This document shows positions 53,512-62,663 of a DNA stretch of 64,000 nucleotides, piece after piece. How positions within the stretch are numbered: the stretch's first letter is position 1; each line of letters begins with the position of its first letter. Below the pieces are notes generated by a model. The model saw only the letters and a list, made by a program, of their open reading frames with translations, was not told the DNA's origin and searched no databases. Position numbers and translations under genes: made by a program. The stretch comes from Bradyrhizobium diazoefficiens (GTDB lineage Bacteria > Pseudomonadota > Alphaproteobacteria > Rhizobiales > Xanthobacteraceae): the NCBI RefSeq assembly GCF_016616885.1, contig NZ_CP067102.1, positions 6,662,501 through 6,726,500 on the forward strand, in the 5' to 3' direction.

Positions 53512-55833
53512 CTACACCGGATCGAACGCCCGGATCGGCGGCAGATTGCCGGTGAACTTCTCCACCTCCACCGTGGTGAGCTGGCCGGTGCAGCCCTGCG
53601 CGAAGGACGAGGTGCCGATATCGCGGGTCAGCACGTTGGGATTGCCGTGGACGCAGAGCGGCGCGTCGTCCTCGGGATCCATCGGATCGTACCATGCGCC
53701 GGTCGGCAGCTGCACCACGCCGGGCGCGATGCCGTCGGTGACGTGTACGGCAGCAAGGCACGCACCGCGCTCGTTGAACAAGCGGATGATGTCGCCATCT
53801 GCGATGCCGCGCGCGCTCGCATCGCGCGGATTCATCCGCGCGACCTCGCGGCCACGATGCTTGGCGCCGAGCGAATGGCCGCCGAAGTCGAGCTGGCTGT
53901 GCAGCCGCGTCACCGGCTGGTTGGCGACGAGGAAGCACGGCGCACCTGACTTCGGCATGTCGCTCTTCTCGAGCCAGACCGGATGGCCCGGACAATCCGC
54001 ATCGCCATGTCCGGCGATCTTCGCGGAGTAAATCTCGATGCGTCCGCTCGGTGTCGGCAGGGGATGCGCGACCGGGTCCTCGCGAAAACTGCGCAGCCGG
54101 CCGCCATCGTCGGGCTGTTGCGGCACGACCAAGCTGCCGCGCTGCCAGAACTCCTCGAAGCTCGGGGCCTCGAGCCCACGCTTGGCGAGCGAAGCGCGCG
54201 TCGGCTCGTAGAGGTGCTCCAACCATTGCCGCGAGGTGCGTCCCTCCGTGAACGGCTCGCGCGCGCCGAGGCGATCGGCGAGATCGGCAAAGATCTCGTA
54301 GTCGTCGCGCGCGAGCCCGAACGGTTCGGCGATGCGGTGCATCGCGACCATCAGGGGATCGTTGGTGGAATAGCCGATATCCTCGCGCTCGAGCGTCATG
54401 GTCGAGGGCAGCACGATGTCGGCGTGGCGCGCGGTCGCGGTCCAGGCGAGCTCGTGCACCACGAGCGTATCGACCTTCGCAAACGCCTTGCGCAGGCGGT
54501 TGATGTCCTGGTGATGGTGGAAGGGATTGCCGCCGGCCCAGTAGACCATGCGGATATCCGGATAGGTGCGCGTCTCGCCATTGTAGCGATAGGTGCTGCC
54601 GGGATTGAGCAGCATGTCGGCGATGCGCGCCACCGGAATGAAATCACGGACGCCGTTGCGCCCCTGCCCCAGCGTCGGCCCCGGCACGTCGTTGACGCGG
54701 CGACCGTAATAGCCGATCGCGCCCAGCGAATAAGCGTAGCCGCCACCGGGAAGACCGATCTGGCCGAGGGCTGCCGCCAGCACCATGCCCATCCACACCG
54801 GCTGCTCGCCGTGCTCGGCGCGCTGCAGCGAATGCGAGACGGTGATGAGCGCGCGCTTGCCGGCAAGGCGCCGCGCCAGCGTGCGAATCGCGCCTGCGTC
54901 GACGCCGCAGATCGCGGCGGTCCATGCGGCATCTTTGGCCTGCCCGTCGCTCTCGCCGGTGAGATAGCGCAAGAATACTGGCCAGCCTTCGGTGTAGCGA
55001 TCGAGGAAGGCCTGATCGTGCAGGTCTTCGCTGACCAGCGTGTGGACGATGCCGAGCATCAGCGCGGTGTCGGTGCCGGGGATGCAGGTCATCCACTCGG
55101 CGCCGGCTTCCACAGGCAAATCCTCGCGCAGCGGGCTCATCAGGATGAACTCGCAGCCGCGCTTCCGAGCCGCTTCCATGGCACCGCGCTCGACATGCTT
55201 GCTGATCGAGCCGCCGGCCACCATCGAGTTCTTCAGCGCCATGCCGCCGAATGCGAGCACGATCTCGGTCTTATCAGCGATCTGCTCCCAGGTGACGTTG
55301 CGCTTGGTGATGTCCTCGTAGCCCGCCAGGATCTGCGGCAGCAGCACCGAGGACGCGCCGGACGAATAAGAATTCACCGAGCGGACATAGCCGCCCATCG
55401 CGATGTTGAGAAAGCGATGCACCTGGCTCTGCGCGTGATGGAGGCGGCCCGCGCTCGACCAGCCATAGGAGCCGCCGAACACGGCGCCGGGGCCGCGCGT
55501 GTCGCGGATGCGCATCAGCTCGTCGCCGAGCAGGTCCAGCGCCTTCTCCCAGCTGACGGAGACGAATTCGTCGCGGCCGCGCCTGTTATCGGGACCGGGC
55601 CCGCGCTCGAGCCAGCCGCGGCGGATGGCAGGCTGGGCGATCCGCGCCTGGTGGCGCAAGGCACCGGGGAAATTGTCGATGATGCCGTTCGGATCGGGAT
55701 CGCCGCGATACGCTCTGACCTCGAGGCCGGCCGCACTGTTGCGGGCGGAAAACACGCCCCAATGCGAGGTGTGCGGCTTGAAGCCGTCCGACAAATCCAG
55801 GCCGGGGTCGGGGAAGCCGATCGTATCGTCCAT
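53512..55833 (-). CDS. DMSO-reductase-family molybdoenzyme (BisC/TorA-like)
   Basis: The 773-residue protein follows the DMSO reductase family: start SHWGVFSARNSAAGLEVR, active-site region GGSYGWSSAGRLHHAQSQVH with the serine that usually ligates molybdenum, then AVFGGSYGW and HELAWTATARHADIVLPST. It ends in the cofactor-binding RDASARGIADGDIIRLFNER domain. There is no signal peptide, so it is cytoplasmic like BisC, which reduces biotin or methionine sulfoxide; TorA-type proteins are exported. The frame stays open far upstream but the ATG at 55833 has a GAGGG site and the family start. It converges with tetR. Confidence 0.9.
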   Translation of the reverse strand: MDDTIGFPDPGLDLSDGFKPHTSHWGVFSARNSAAGLEVRAYRGDPDPNGIIDNFPGALRHQARIAQPAIRRGWLERGPGPDNRRGRDEFVSVSWEKALDLLGDELMRIRDTRGPGAVFGGSYGWSSAGRLHHAQSQVHRFLNIAMGGYVRSVNSYSSGASSVLLPQILAGYEDITKRNVTWEQIADKTEIVLAFGGMALKNSMVAGGSISKHVERGAMEAARKRGCEFILMSPLREDLPVEAGAEWMTCIPGTDTALMLGIVHTLVSEDLHDQAFLDRYTEGWPVFLRYLTGESDGQAKDAAWTAAICGVDAGAIRTLARRLAGKRALITVSHSLQRAEHGEQPVWMGMVLAAALGQIGLPGGGYAYSLGAIGYYGRRVNDVPGPTLGQGRNGVRDFIPVARIADMLLNPGSTYRYNGETRTYPDIRMVYWAGGNPFHHHQDINRLRKAFAKVDTLVVHELAWTATARHADIVLPSTMTLEREDIGYSTNDPLMVAMHRIAEPFGLARDDYEIFADLADRLGAREPFTEGRTSRQWLEHLYEPTRASLAKRGLEAPSFEEFWQRGSLVVPQQPDDGGRLRSFREDPVAHPLPTPSGRIEIYSAKIAGHGDADCPGHPVWLEKSDMPKSGAPCFLVANQPVTRLHSQLDFGGHSLGAKHRGREVARMNPRDASARGIADGDIIRLFNERGACLAAVHVTDGIAPGVVQLPTGAWYDPMDPEDDAPLCVHGNPNVLTRDIGTSSFAQGCTGQLTTVEVEKFTGNLPPIRAFDPV

Positions 55834-56025
55834 CGCGTGGCCCTCATCGCAGGAGCGCCGCGGGCAGCTCCGGTCGCAATCATGGAGCCAATATAATGAG
55901 GCACGCGTGCAGGGCAACGGATTACCGATGCCCGGAACCGCCTCGTCGTCATTGCCGCCTCGCTCCTGATGCAACATGATGGGCTGCCGGTGACGACTGT
56001 TCTTGTGGCAGGTGGAGGTCATCTG

Positions 56026-57813
56026 ATGGACGAACACGACATCCGAGGCTTGGTGGCCGAGGTGAAGCAGGGCACGCTGTCGCGACGCTCGTTCCTCCAG
56101 ACCATGGCTGCGGTCGGGATCGCAGCTCCGGTCGCGAGCCAGATCCTGCTCTGGAACGACGTGGCGATGGCGGACGCCACGCTGGCCTACAAGCCGACCA
56201 AGGCCGGCGGCGGCGGTCCGCTCAAGATGCTGGTCTGGCAGGCGCCGACGCTGCTCAATCCGCATTTCGCGCTCGGCACCAAGGACCAGATCGCCTCGCG
56301 CGTGTTTTTCGAGCCGCTCGCCGGCTGGGACAAGGAGGGCAACCTCATCCCCTGCCTCGCTGCCGAAGTCCCGACCAAGGCCAATGGCGGCCTCTCCGCC
56401 GACGGCACCACCGTGATCTGGAAGCTCAAGCAGGGCGTGAGGTGGCACGACGGCAAGCCCTTCACCGCCGACGACGTCGTCTTCACTTGGGCCTACGCCG
56501 CGGATCTCGCCACCGCCGCCTACACCACGGGGTCGTATCAGAACATCACGGTCGAGAAGATCGACGACCACGCCGTCAAGGTCACCTTCAAGGCCCCGAC
56601 CCCGTTCTGGGCCGACCCTTTCGTCGGCGCGGTCGGCCAGATCCTGCCGAAGCATTACTTCGGCGACTATGCCGGCGCGAAATCGCGCGATGCGCCGGGC
56701 AATCTGAAACCGGTCGGCACCGGTCCCTACAAGTTCGTCGAGTTCAAGCCGGGCGATCTGGTCCGGGCCGAACGCAACGCCGACTATCACGTCAAGAACC
56801 AGCCCTATTTCGACACGTTCGAGATCAAGGGCGGTGGTGACGCGGTCTCCGCGGCGCGCGCCGTGCTGCAGACCGGCGAATACGACTATGCCTGGAACCT
56901 GCTGGTGGAGGACGAGATCCTCAAGCGCATGGAAGCCGGCGGCAAAGGCAAGGTGGAGTTCACGACCTCCGGCGGCGTCGAGTTCATCATCCTCAACACG
57001 ACGGACCCGTGGACCGAGGTCGATGGCGAACGTTCCGGCGCCAAGACCAGGCACCCGACGCTGTCCGATCCGGCGGTGCGACGGGCGCTCAACCTGCTGA
57101 TCGATCGCGACGGGATCCAGAAATTCATCTACGGCCGCGCCGCTGTCGCGACCGCGAGCTTCGTCAACCAGCCCCCGCAGTTCAAGTCGAGCAAGCTGAC
57201 CTACGAGTTCAATGTCGACAAGGCCAACAAGATCCTTGATGAGGCCGGCTGGAAGATGGGCGCGGACGGCATTCGCGAGAAGGACGGCAAGAAGCTCAAA
57301 TACGTGTTCCAGACCTCGATCAACTCCCCGCGCCAGAAGACGCAGGCGATCATCAAGCAGGCCTGCCAGAAGGCCGGCATCGAGATCGAGCTCAAGTCGG
57401 TCACCGCATCGGTGTTCTTCTCGTCGGACGTCGGCAACCCCGACACCTACTCGAAATTCTATTGCGACATGGAGATGTACAACACGACGATGCCGCAGCC
57501 TGATCCGGAGCGGTTCCTGAACCAGTGCGTCTCCTGGGAGATCGCCAACAAGGACAACAAATGGCTCGGCCGCAACGTCTCGCGCTGGTCCGATCCGGAG
57601 GCCGACAAGGCCTACAAGGCCGCGCAACGGGAGCTCGACCCGGTCAAGCGCGCCGCGCTGCTGATCAAGGTCAACGAGATCTTCTGCGAGGCCAACATCT
57701 TCCTGCCGCTGCTGTCGCGCTACATCGTCGGCGGCGCCGTCAACAGCCTCATGACCGACATCTCGGGATGGGACGTCACGACGTGGAATCTGGCGAGCTG
57801 GTATCGGGCCTGA
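56026..57813 (+). CDS. Peptide-type ABC binding protein (family 5)
   Basis: The 595-residue protein has a Tat-type signal (SRRSFLQTMAAVGIAAPVAS, about residues 19-38). The family 5 binding fold follows (KLKQGVRWHDGKPFTADDVV, then RRALNLLIDRDGIQKFIYGR). It should bind oligopeptides, nickel complexes or other small solutes in the periplasm. No permease or ATPase follows, so it depends on a transporter elsewhere. The ATG follows GGTGGAGG; an earlier in-frame start lacks such a site. It is divergent from the molybdoenzyme gene. Confidence 0.92.
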   Translation: MDEHDIRGLVAEVKQGTLSRRSFLQTMAAVGIAAPVASQILLWNDVAMADATLAYKPTKAGGGGPLKMLVWQAPTLLNPHFALGTKDQIASRVFFEPLAGWDKEGNLIPCLAAEVPTKANGGLSADGTTVIWKLKQGVRWHDGKPFTADDVVFTWAYAADLATAAYTTGSYQNITVEKIDDHAVKVTFKAPTPFWADPFVGAVGQILPKHYFGDYAGAKSRDAPGNLKPVGTGPYKFVEFKPGDLVRAERNADYHVKNQPYFDTFEIKGGGDAVSAARAVLQTGEYDYAWNLLVEDEILKRMEAGGKGKVEFTTSGGVEFIILNTTDPWTEVDGERSGAKTRHPTLSDPAVRRALNLLIDRDGIQKFIYGRAAVATASFVNQPPQFKSSKLTYEFNVDKANKILDEAGWKMGADGIREKDGKKLKYVFQTSINSPRQKTQAIIKQACQKAGIEIELKSVTASVFFSSDVGNPDTYSKFYCDMEMYNTTMPQPDPERFLNQCVSWEIANKDNKWLGRNVSRWSDPEADKAYKAAQRELDPVKRAALLIKVNEIFCEANIFLPLLSRYIVGGAVNSLMTDISGWDVTTWNLASWYRA

Positions 57814-57879
57814 GGGCGGGTCATTGTCACCACCCCTGCGCTCCTCGGGCTTTGCCTCCCGCGCTTCCCGACAGCATCT

Positions 57880-58044
57880 GTGCACTGTGTGCTTCGGGTC
57901 ACAGCAGAATCAGGCGCCTTCGCCTAGAACGCCTTGGCATGGCCGCAAACAAGGTAACGGCGGTACGCACGAGGCTGCGGCGGCGATCGACAGCTTGGGA
58001 CTTATCGAAGCCGCCAGGGTGGAGAACCCGGCGGCTTCTTTTTT
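57880..58044 (+). ncRNA. Candidate small RNA or long 3' end with terminator
   Basis: Between the binding-protein gene and the DUF2934 gene lie a hairpin CTGTG/CACAG, a perfect 5-bp hairpin at 57912-57925 (aggcg, cctt, cgcct), and the strong terminator at 58007-58044. Three structures in 165 bp with no good coding frame suggest a small RNA or a structured 3' end. The 5' end is a guess. Confidence 0.3.
58007..58044 (+). terminator. Rho-independent terminator
   Basis: A 9-bp stem (58007-58015 with 58030-58038) encloses a second GGGT/ACCC pair and is followed by six T. It is a canonical intrinsic terminator on the plus strand, 194 bp after the binding-protein gene, and faces the minus-strand DUF2934 gene. 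Confidence 0.85.
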
Positions 58045-58061
58045 GTCGCGAGAAGCCGCCT

Positions 58062-58355
58062 CTATCGCTCGGGGCCGTCCGGGCGCCTCTGCTCGTCGTG
58101 TTCGTCTTCGATCTGCCGTTCCGCTTCGAGCCAGAAATCCAGGTCACGATCGGCCGGACGACCGGCCTGCTCCCAAAGCTCGTAGGCGCGTGCGCGCACC
58201 TTGCCGCGCCGCATCATGCGCAGCAGCTTCCGGCTCATCTCCTCGGCGAAGGTTTTCAAGCGATGGACGGTGGTTTCGTCTTTCACGAGCGCGGCCGTTC
58301 GCGTCGCGAGTTCGATCTGGTGCTCGATCTTCTGCTGTTCGTCCACGGCAAACAT
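58062..58355 (-). CDS. DUF2934-type small protein
   Basis: The 97-residue protein starts at MFAVDEQQKIEHQIELATRT. It has a charged helical first part and a C-terminal DUF2934 motif (RARAYELWEQAGRPADRDLD, then FWLEAERQI). Proteins with this motif are small, often several per rhizobial genome, and of unknown function. A longer start 28 codons upstream is open but poor. A second DUF2934 gene lies 131 bp upstream. Confidence 0.7.
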   Translation of the reverse strand: MFAVDEQQKIEHQIELATRTAALVKDETTVHRLKTFAEEMSRKLLRMMRRGKVRARAYELWEQAGRPADRDLDFWLEAERQIEDEHDEQRRPDGPER

Positions 58356-58486
58356 TGCCCTTTCGAACGGGCCTGCACCCCGGCCCGTGCTGCTCAAGAA
58401 TGCATAATTCCTTTCTGGAAAGCTCCGTTCCTTCCACACGCGCGGATATGCCGAAATTCCGCCTCATGCCAGATCACAGCGTATCG

Positions 58487-58648
58487 TCACAGCGTATCCG
58501 GCGTCCGAAGGGGGTTCGACCTGTCCTCGTTGCGCAGCTCCTGCTCGGCCGCGTGCCAGAACTCGTCCTCGCGGCCCTCGGGCTTGCCGGCGCGCTCCCA
58601 CAATTGGTGCGCGCGCTCCCTGATCTCCTGCTCACTCGGCTCCGGCAA
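58487..58648 (-). CDS. Very small DUF2934 protein, TTG start
   Basis: A TTG preceded at four bases by a perfect AGGAGGT ribosome-binding site opens 53 codons. They read PEPSEQEIRERAHQLWERAG, then KPEGREDEFWHAAEQELRNE. This is the whole DUF2934 motif (alternating RAxxLWERAGxPEGR and FWxxAEQEL). It is too short for many gene finders. It parallels the C-terminus of the next gene and is probably related by duplication. Confidence 0.75.
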   Translation of the reverse strand: MPEPSEQEIRERAHQLWERAGKPEGREDEFWHAAEQELRNEDRSNPLRTPDTL

Positions 58649-58852
58649 TTGCACCTCCTGTCATGAAGCGCAGCCCCACCTTGGGGGCTTTGGGGGGCTG
58701 GGGGGGGCGGGGCCCACGCAGGCCAGCCAATGGCGGCGAGGCTGGCCCACCGATTCAAGCGCCGATGATGTTGAGAGTTCCTGCGGCACGCGGTCGCCCG
58801 AAGGATTTCATTTTTGACCGACGAGTTTGCCGCTGGCCCGGTTTTCAAACAG

Positions 58853-59532
58853 CAGACGCGCCTCGGCGCCTCGCGGCGCAATTTGCCCGAGCTTTGCTTC
58901 GTCTCTCCACTCTCTTGCCGCCCTCTTGACCAAGAGGGTGCAGGGAAGACCGGGTGCTGACCTCGCACCCGCGGTCCGCTGCGCGAAAATGTAGCGCAAG
59001 GAGACCGCACAGCAGCATACAGGTGGTGCCAATCACTCGGCCTTCCCTGCGCAGTGGTTTGACGGCTTATGCCGTGCTCTCCCGGGAGCCGAGTTCCTTC
59101 TGGCCTCCCTCACTTCCGCGAATTGACGATGCGGTTGACCCGGTTGGGCGCTCCACACCTCCGCGACAGCTTGACCGTAGCAACGACGGCCAGGACCACA
59201 CGGTTTTGCCGTACGCACGGCTCGCTGGTTCGCCGCAGTTTTCTTAGGCCCTGTCGACAAAGCCAAGAACCCGCCGGCGAGACGAACCTGACAGCGCCGC
59301 TCGTCGACACGCGGTTTCGGGCTCACAGGGACTACCCGCCCTGCCCGCACCTCTCGCACCCAACGCTGCCCGCGTCCACCGCAAGCCCGGCTCGCGAAAT
59401 TGACGACACGAGATCGCCCCTCAAGGATGAGCCGGGATGCCGCGACACATACGACATTTCCGAATTTCGGTAAAGTGGAATATTTTTGCGGGGAGGGGTT
59501 GACGGGGTGAAGGGTGTTTTGCCCGACGGGTC
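58853..59532. repeat. Long interspersed repeat, about 680 bp
   Basis: Its ends recur at 36696-36911 without the middle. Conserved pieces include caatttgcccgagctttgct near the left end and ccgaatttcggtaaagtgga near the right end. The minus strand has short open frames of the kind often annotated as hypothetical proteins in Bradyrhizobium; none has a ribosome-binding site or domain, so they are not called. Confidence 0.75.
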
Positions 59533-59664
59533 GATCCGGAGGTCGGATGCTAAGACGGCCGACTGCTCCGAGTGGCGCTCCCTAGGGGAGACGAAGCGAA
59601 ACTCAGGAAGTCCCGCAAAAACAAAGGCAAATCAGCTTTTCTGCTGACCCGTTGCTACCACCGT

Positions 59665-59681
59665 TTGCTACCACCTGCAAC
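59665..59681. repeat. Direct repeat left of cyclase gene
   Basis: ttgctaccacctgcaac recurs with one mismatch at 61757-61773, so the pair brackets the adenylate cyclase gene. A further ttgctaccacc lies just left, at about 59652. Confidence 0.5.
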
Positions 59682-59761
59682 GCCGTGCGTGCTGACCGCA
59701 GCCGTTGCGCACGTTACTACGAAGGCGGGTACACCACGGAGAATGAGGCGGCGCATCGGGC

Positions 59762-61534
59762 TCATTCGGGCAATCCGGCGAGACGTAGCGGCTTTATTAG
59801 TGCATCGAGGTCTTTCTGGTGGCGGTAGGGCAATCCCTGCGCCCAGCGACCGGTGGTCAGGTTCGGGTGGTTGGCCAGAATTTTCCCTACGGCGATGCGC
59901 GCCTCTTCTTCGCTACCGAGGGTCCAGAGCGCAGCCACAAGGACCGTTTGCGCGGTCAGCCAACGTGGCTTCTCGATCAAAACGCGCGAGGCAATGTCTC
60001 GTGCCGCCACTAGGTCACCGAGGTGAAATCTTGCCCTGGCCTCGTCCACCATACTCTCGCTGCGGGCAAGAGGGCTAAGTCGTTGCGCCTGCTGCTCGTA
60101 CTCAACGGATTTCCGAAAATCGCCAGAATAGCCGTGAAACATACCTGCCATATGATAGGCGCCCGCGCCGCTGGGGCCGAGGGCGATTGACCTCTCTCCA
60201 GCAGCCAAGGCATCGTCGTGGCGACGTTGAAACAGGCGCGTGTAACCCAACGCCGAGTATGCGTCAGGGCTCTCGGGGTCGATTTTCAAAGCACGAGCCG
60301 CACATTCCAGCGCCGCTTCGTAGGTCGTCGCCTCGTCCTTTTCCCAACCAAAGCGAGCTTGGTCGGTCAGTGTGAGCCCCAAGAAGCTAAGCGCCGGCGT
60401 ATAGACAGGGTTTATTGCCAAACCCCGTTCGAATTGGCTGCGTGCTTGTGCGTGGGTATGCTTGGCAAAGTTGACGTACAGGCTCCGACCCTTAAGGACA
60501 TGCTCGTACACCAACGGGCTGCCAGAGCGTTTGCCCAACCGTGCCTCTTCGCCAAGTGTCAACTTGACCTCGAGCGCGGCAACGATGTCCTGCGTTATAC
60601 GATCCTGAAGCTCGAATACGTCGTCGAGGTCGCCCTCAAAACGGTCGGCCCATACGTGGCTGCCGTTCAGGCTGTCGATCAACTGTGCCGCCAATCTCAC
60701 TCGATTGCTGGCCCTACGTACGCTTCCTTCCAGCACATACCGGACGCCAAGTGTTCGCCCGATTTCGCGGATGTCCCTTGTCTGCCCTTTGAATACAAAG
60801 CTCGAATTGCGAGCTATGACCATCAGCTCTTGGATCTTCGATAAGGTGGTCAGCACGTCTTCAGCGATACCGTCGGCGAAATATTCTTGCGCAGGATCAG
60901 CGCCCAGGTTCTCGAACGGCAGCACGGCAATCGACGGCTTGTCGGGAAGTGGAGGATCGGCACTTGTCCGCCTGATCGCCGTGCCGCGGGCTCCGGCACA
61001 TACGGCATAAACGCGGACAGGCTTGGCAATGTTTTTGAGGTTCTGCTCGCCCAGATCGGCGAACTCAATCCCGACCTTACCTCGGACTTGGTCGTAGACG
61101 GAAGACGAGATGCAAATGCCACCGGGTTCTGAGAGGCTCTCAAGCCGGGCTGCAATGTTAACGCCGTCTCCGAAGATATCGTGGGGTTCGACGATTACGT
61201 CACCGATATTGACGCCCACGCGAAAACCAATACGCCGGTCTTCTGTTTCAGCTGTCGTATGTTCCTTGACGCGGGTCTGGAATTGCACTGCGGCCCGAAC
61301 CGCCTCGACAGCGCTCGGAAACTCGGCCAAGAACCCATCGCCAGTGCTCTTGACAATGCGGCCTCCGTGCTCCGCGATTGCAGGCTCTATGGCGCCCTTC
61401 AGGAGCGCCATGAAGCAAGTATGCGTGGCCTCTTCGTCGTGGTGCATAAGCCGCGAGTAGCCCGCCACGTCAGCGGCGACTATGGCTGCCAACCTGCGTC
61501 CAACCCGTGCTGGCTGTTTTTGCTCCACGGCCAA
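59762..61534 (-). CDS. Adenylate cyclase with TolB-like domain and TPR repeats
   Basis: From a TTG with AAAGGA upstream the protein has 590 residues. Residues 13-180 are a class III cyclase domain (RRLAAIVAADVAGYSRLM, then GGRIVKSTGDGFLAEFPS, then IFGDGVNIAARLESLSEPGG) with both metal-binding aspartates. A TolB-like region follows (about 205-330: PSIAVLPFENLGADPAQEYF), then tetratricopeptide repeats to the end. Such proteins are numerous in Bradyrhizobium and make cAMP under unknown signals. There is no membrane segment. The open frame continues upstream but lacks family similarity. Confidence 0.88.
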   Translation of the reverse strand: MAVEQKQPARVGRRLAAIVAADVAGYSRLMHHDEEATHTCFMALLKGAIEPAIAEHGGRIVKSTGDGFLAEFPSAVEAVRAAVQFQTRVKEHTTAETEDRRIGFRVGVNIGDVIVEPHDIFGDGVNIAARLESLSEPGGICISSSVYDQVRGKVGIEFADLGEQNLKNIAKPVRVYAVCAGARGTAIRRTSADPPLPDKPSIAVLPFENLGADPAQEYFADGIAEDVLTTLSKIQELMVIARNSSFVFKGQTRDIREIGRTLGVRYVLEGSVRRASNRVRLAAQLIDSLNGSHVWADRFEGDLDDVFELQDRITQDIVAALEVKLTLGEEARLGKRSGSPLVYEHVLKGRSLYVNFAKHTHAQARSQFERGLAINPVYTPALSFLGLTLTDQARFGWEKDEATTYEAALECAARALKIDPESPDAYSALGYTRLFQRRHDDALAAGERSIALGPSGAGAYHMAGMFHGYSGDFRKSVEYEQQAQRLSPLARSESMVDEARARFHLGDLVAARDIASRVLIEKPRWLTAQTVLVAALWTLGSEEEARIAVGKILANHPNLTTGRWAQGLPYRHQKDLDALIKPLRLAGLPE

Positions 61535-62186
61535 ACCACGTTCCTTTGCGTGGCATTCTGCACAAGGGCGCAACTGGGAAGCAAGGGCTGATAAAAAGAC
61601 GCGATGTGACTTGGAGTACGCGCGACCTGGCTGAACCGGGTCAACCACTCTGTCGTATGAAGATGCGGCAGGTCGGTCGGAATGCCGTGGGTGAAACGAA
61701 GCGCAATGGAAAAATGCCTGAGAATTCAATAGCAAATGGGCTTGGCTACCCCGCTATTGCTACCACGTGCAACATCTTGGCGTCGCAGTACTAGTCTTGG
61801 CGGCTTAGCACCTATCGTTCTCATGATGGCGCCCTCCGGTGGCTTCATTGATCTGAAAACCAGCGCAGCTTCCAACGATCTACAAGCAGAAGCGGTGAGC
61901 GGTTGTAGGGAGAGGGCGCTTGTGGAGTGCGAGCGGCATCGAATTCGTTATCCTTGACCTTGGGGTCGATATACCAAGACCCCACCCAAGCTGTCGCGAT
62001 TTCTCCTCCTCTAGCCGTCACTAGACGGAAGAGAACGCAACCCACAACGTAGTGCGGCGCTGACGTCAGTTCGGAGCTTGCCAGAATGAACTGTTTCTTC
62101 CCACCCTTAGCTCGAAGGATGGGTAGAGCGAAGCGAGAGCCGTCAAAGTCTTATCGGATGACCTCTTCATCGAGGTTTGCAATCTG
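61535..62186. other. Intergenic region, no gene
   Basis: This 652-bp stretch is lower in GC than most of the window and has no frame with family similarity or a ribosome-binding site. It holds the direct repeat at 61757-61773 and a partial copy, near 62115-62147, of the palindromic repeat at 62901. Confidence 0.6.
61757..61773. repeat. Direct repeat right of cyclase gene
   Basis: ttgctaccacgtgcaac matches 59665-59681 in 16 of 17 bases. It lies about 220 bp upstream of the cyclase start. Confidence 0.5.
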
Positions 62187-62663
62187 CTAATTGGTCGGCA
62201 CGGATTCAGAGGTAAATTCGTATCCCTTGCCGACGAATAGAGCTTCCATATTCCCTCGGTAGTCACCCATCGTGCAAGAAGCAGTAAGTATCGTCGATGG
62301 CGGCGCTGTGTTGCGCACGAGCGTGAAATCTAGCCGGCCGGGGTTTGCGCCGTTCCCACCTGGGTATGCTTGGTTATATCCTTCGACAGTTACAAAATTT
62401 CTAGCAGGTGCTGGCTTAAAATACGCCGAGATGTTCACCTCATAGGACACGGTGCCGTTTCCACTTTCGTTCAACACTTGCTGGCCGTTCACCGACACCG
62501 ACGTGCGATTGTCGATGTAAGACACCTTGATAAGGTAGTCGGCTCCGTCCTGAATTCGGAAGACCATCGCGTTTTTTCCGCAGTCCGCGGATGCCCCCAC
62601 CAAGCTTGCGACCCAAATACATCCGCCGATAAGAGCGCGCGAGACCATTCGCGTTGTATTCAT
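62187..62663 (-). CDS. Secreted protein of unknown function
   Basis: The 158-residue protein has a clear signal peptide (about residues 1-26, ALIGGCIWVASLVGASA). The mature part has cysteines near 28 and 130 that could form a disulfide, and beta-rich sequence (DGADYLIKVSYIDNRTSVSV, then NFVTVEGYNQAYPGGNGANP). No family is recognised. It stands alone in a low-GC, repeat-bearing region near an insertion sequence, which hints at recent gain. Confidence 0.7.
   Translation of the reverse strand: MNTTRMVSRALIGGCIWVASLVGASADCGKNAMVFRIQDGADYLIKVSYIDNRTSVSVNGQQVLNESGNGTVSYEVNISAYFKPAPARNFVTVEGYNQAYPGGNGANPGRLDFTLVRNTAPPSTILTASCTMGDYRGNMEALFVGKGYEFTSESVPTN

Larger units (their letters stand above)
58649..59761. 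other. Non-coding region with long repeat
   Basis: No convincing gene is present in these 1113 bp. The left 200 bp include G-runs around 58680-58715. From 58853 to 59532 the region is a long interspersed repeat. The rest, up to the cyclase gene, holds the short repeat at 59665-59681. Confidence 0.7.

Noticed and set aside
53512..57885. A single 1457-codon protein including the molybdoenzyme
   Set aside because: The upstream 680 codons lie opposite the peptide-binding-protein gene; the true start with ribosome-binding site and family match is at 55833.
58474..59010. 178-codon minus-strand frame across the repeat
   Set aside because: It runs through G-runs and the interspersed repeat, has no ribosome-binding site or domain, and covers the real small DUF2934 frame in another phase.
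58845..59359. Short minus-strand frames in the long repeat that look like hypothetical proteins
   Set aside because: They follow the repeat, not gene signals; similar frames are commonly mis-annotated in this repeat family.
61735..62045. Small frames in the gap right of the cyclase gene
   Set aside because: No ribosome-binding site, no family and composition not like coding sequence of this genome.
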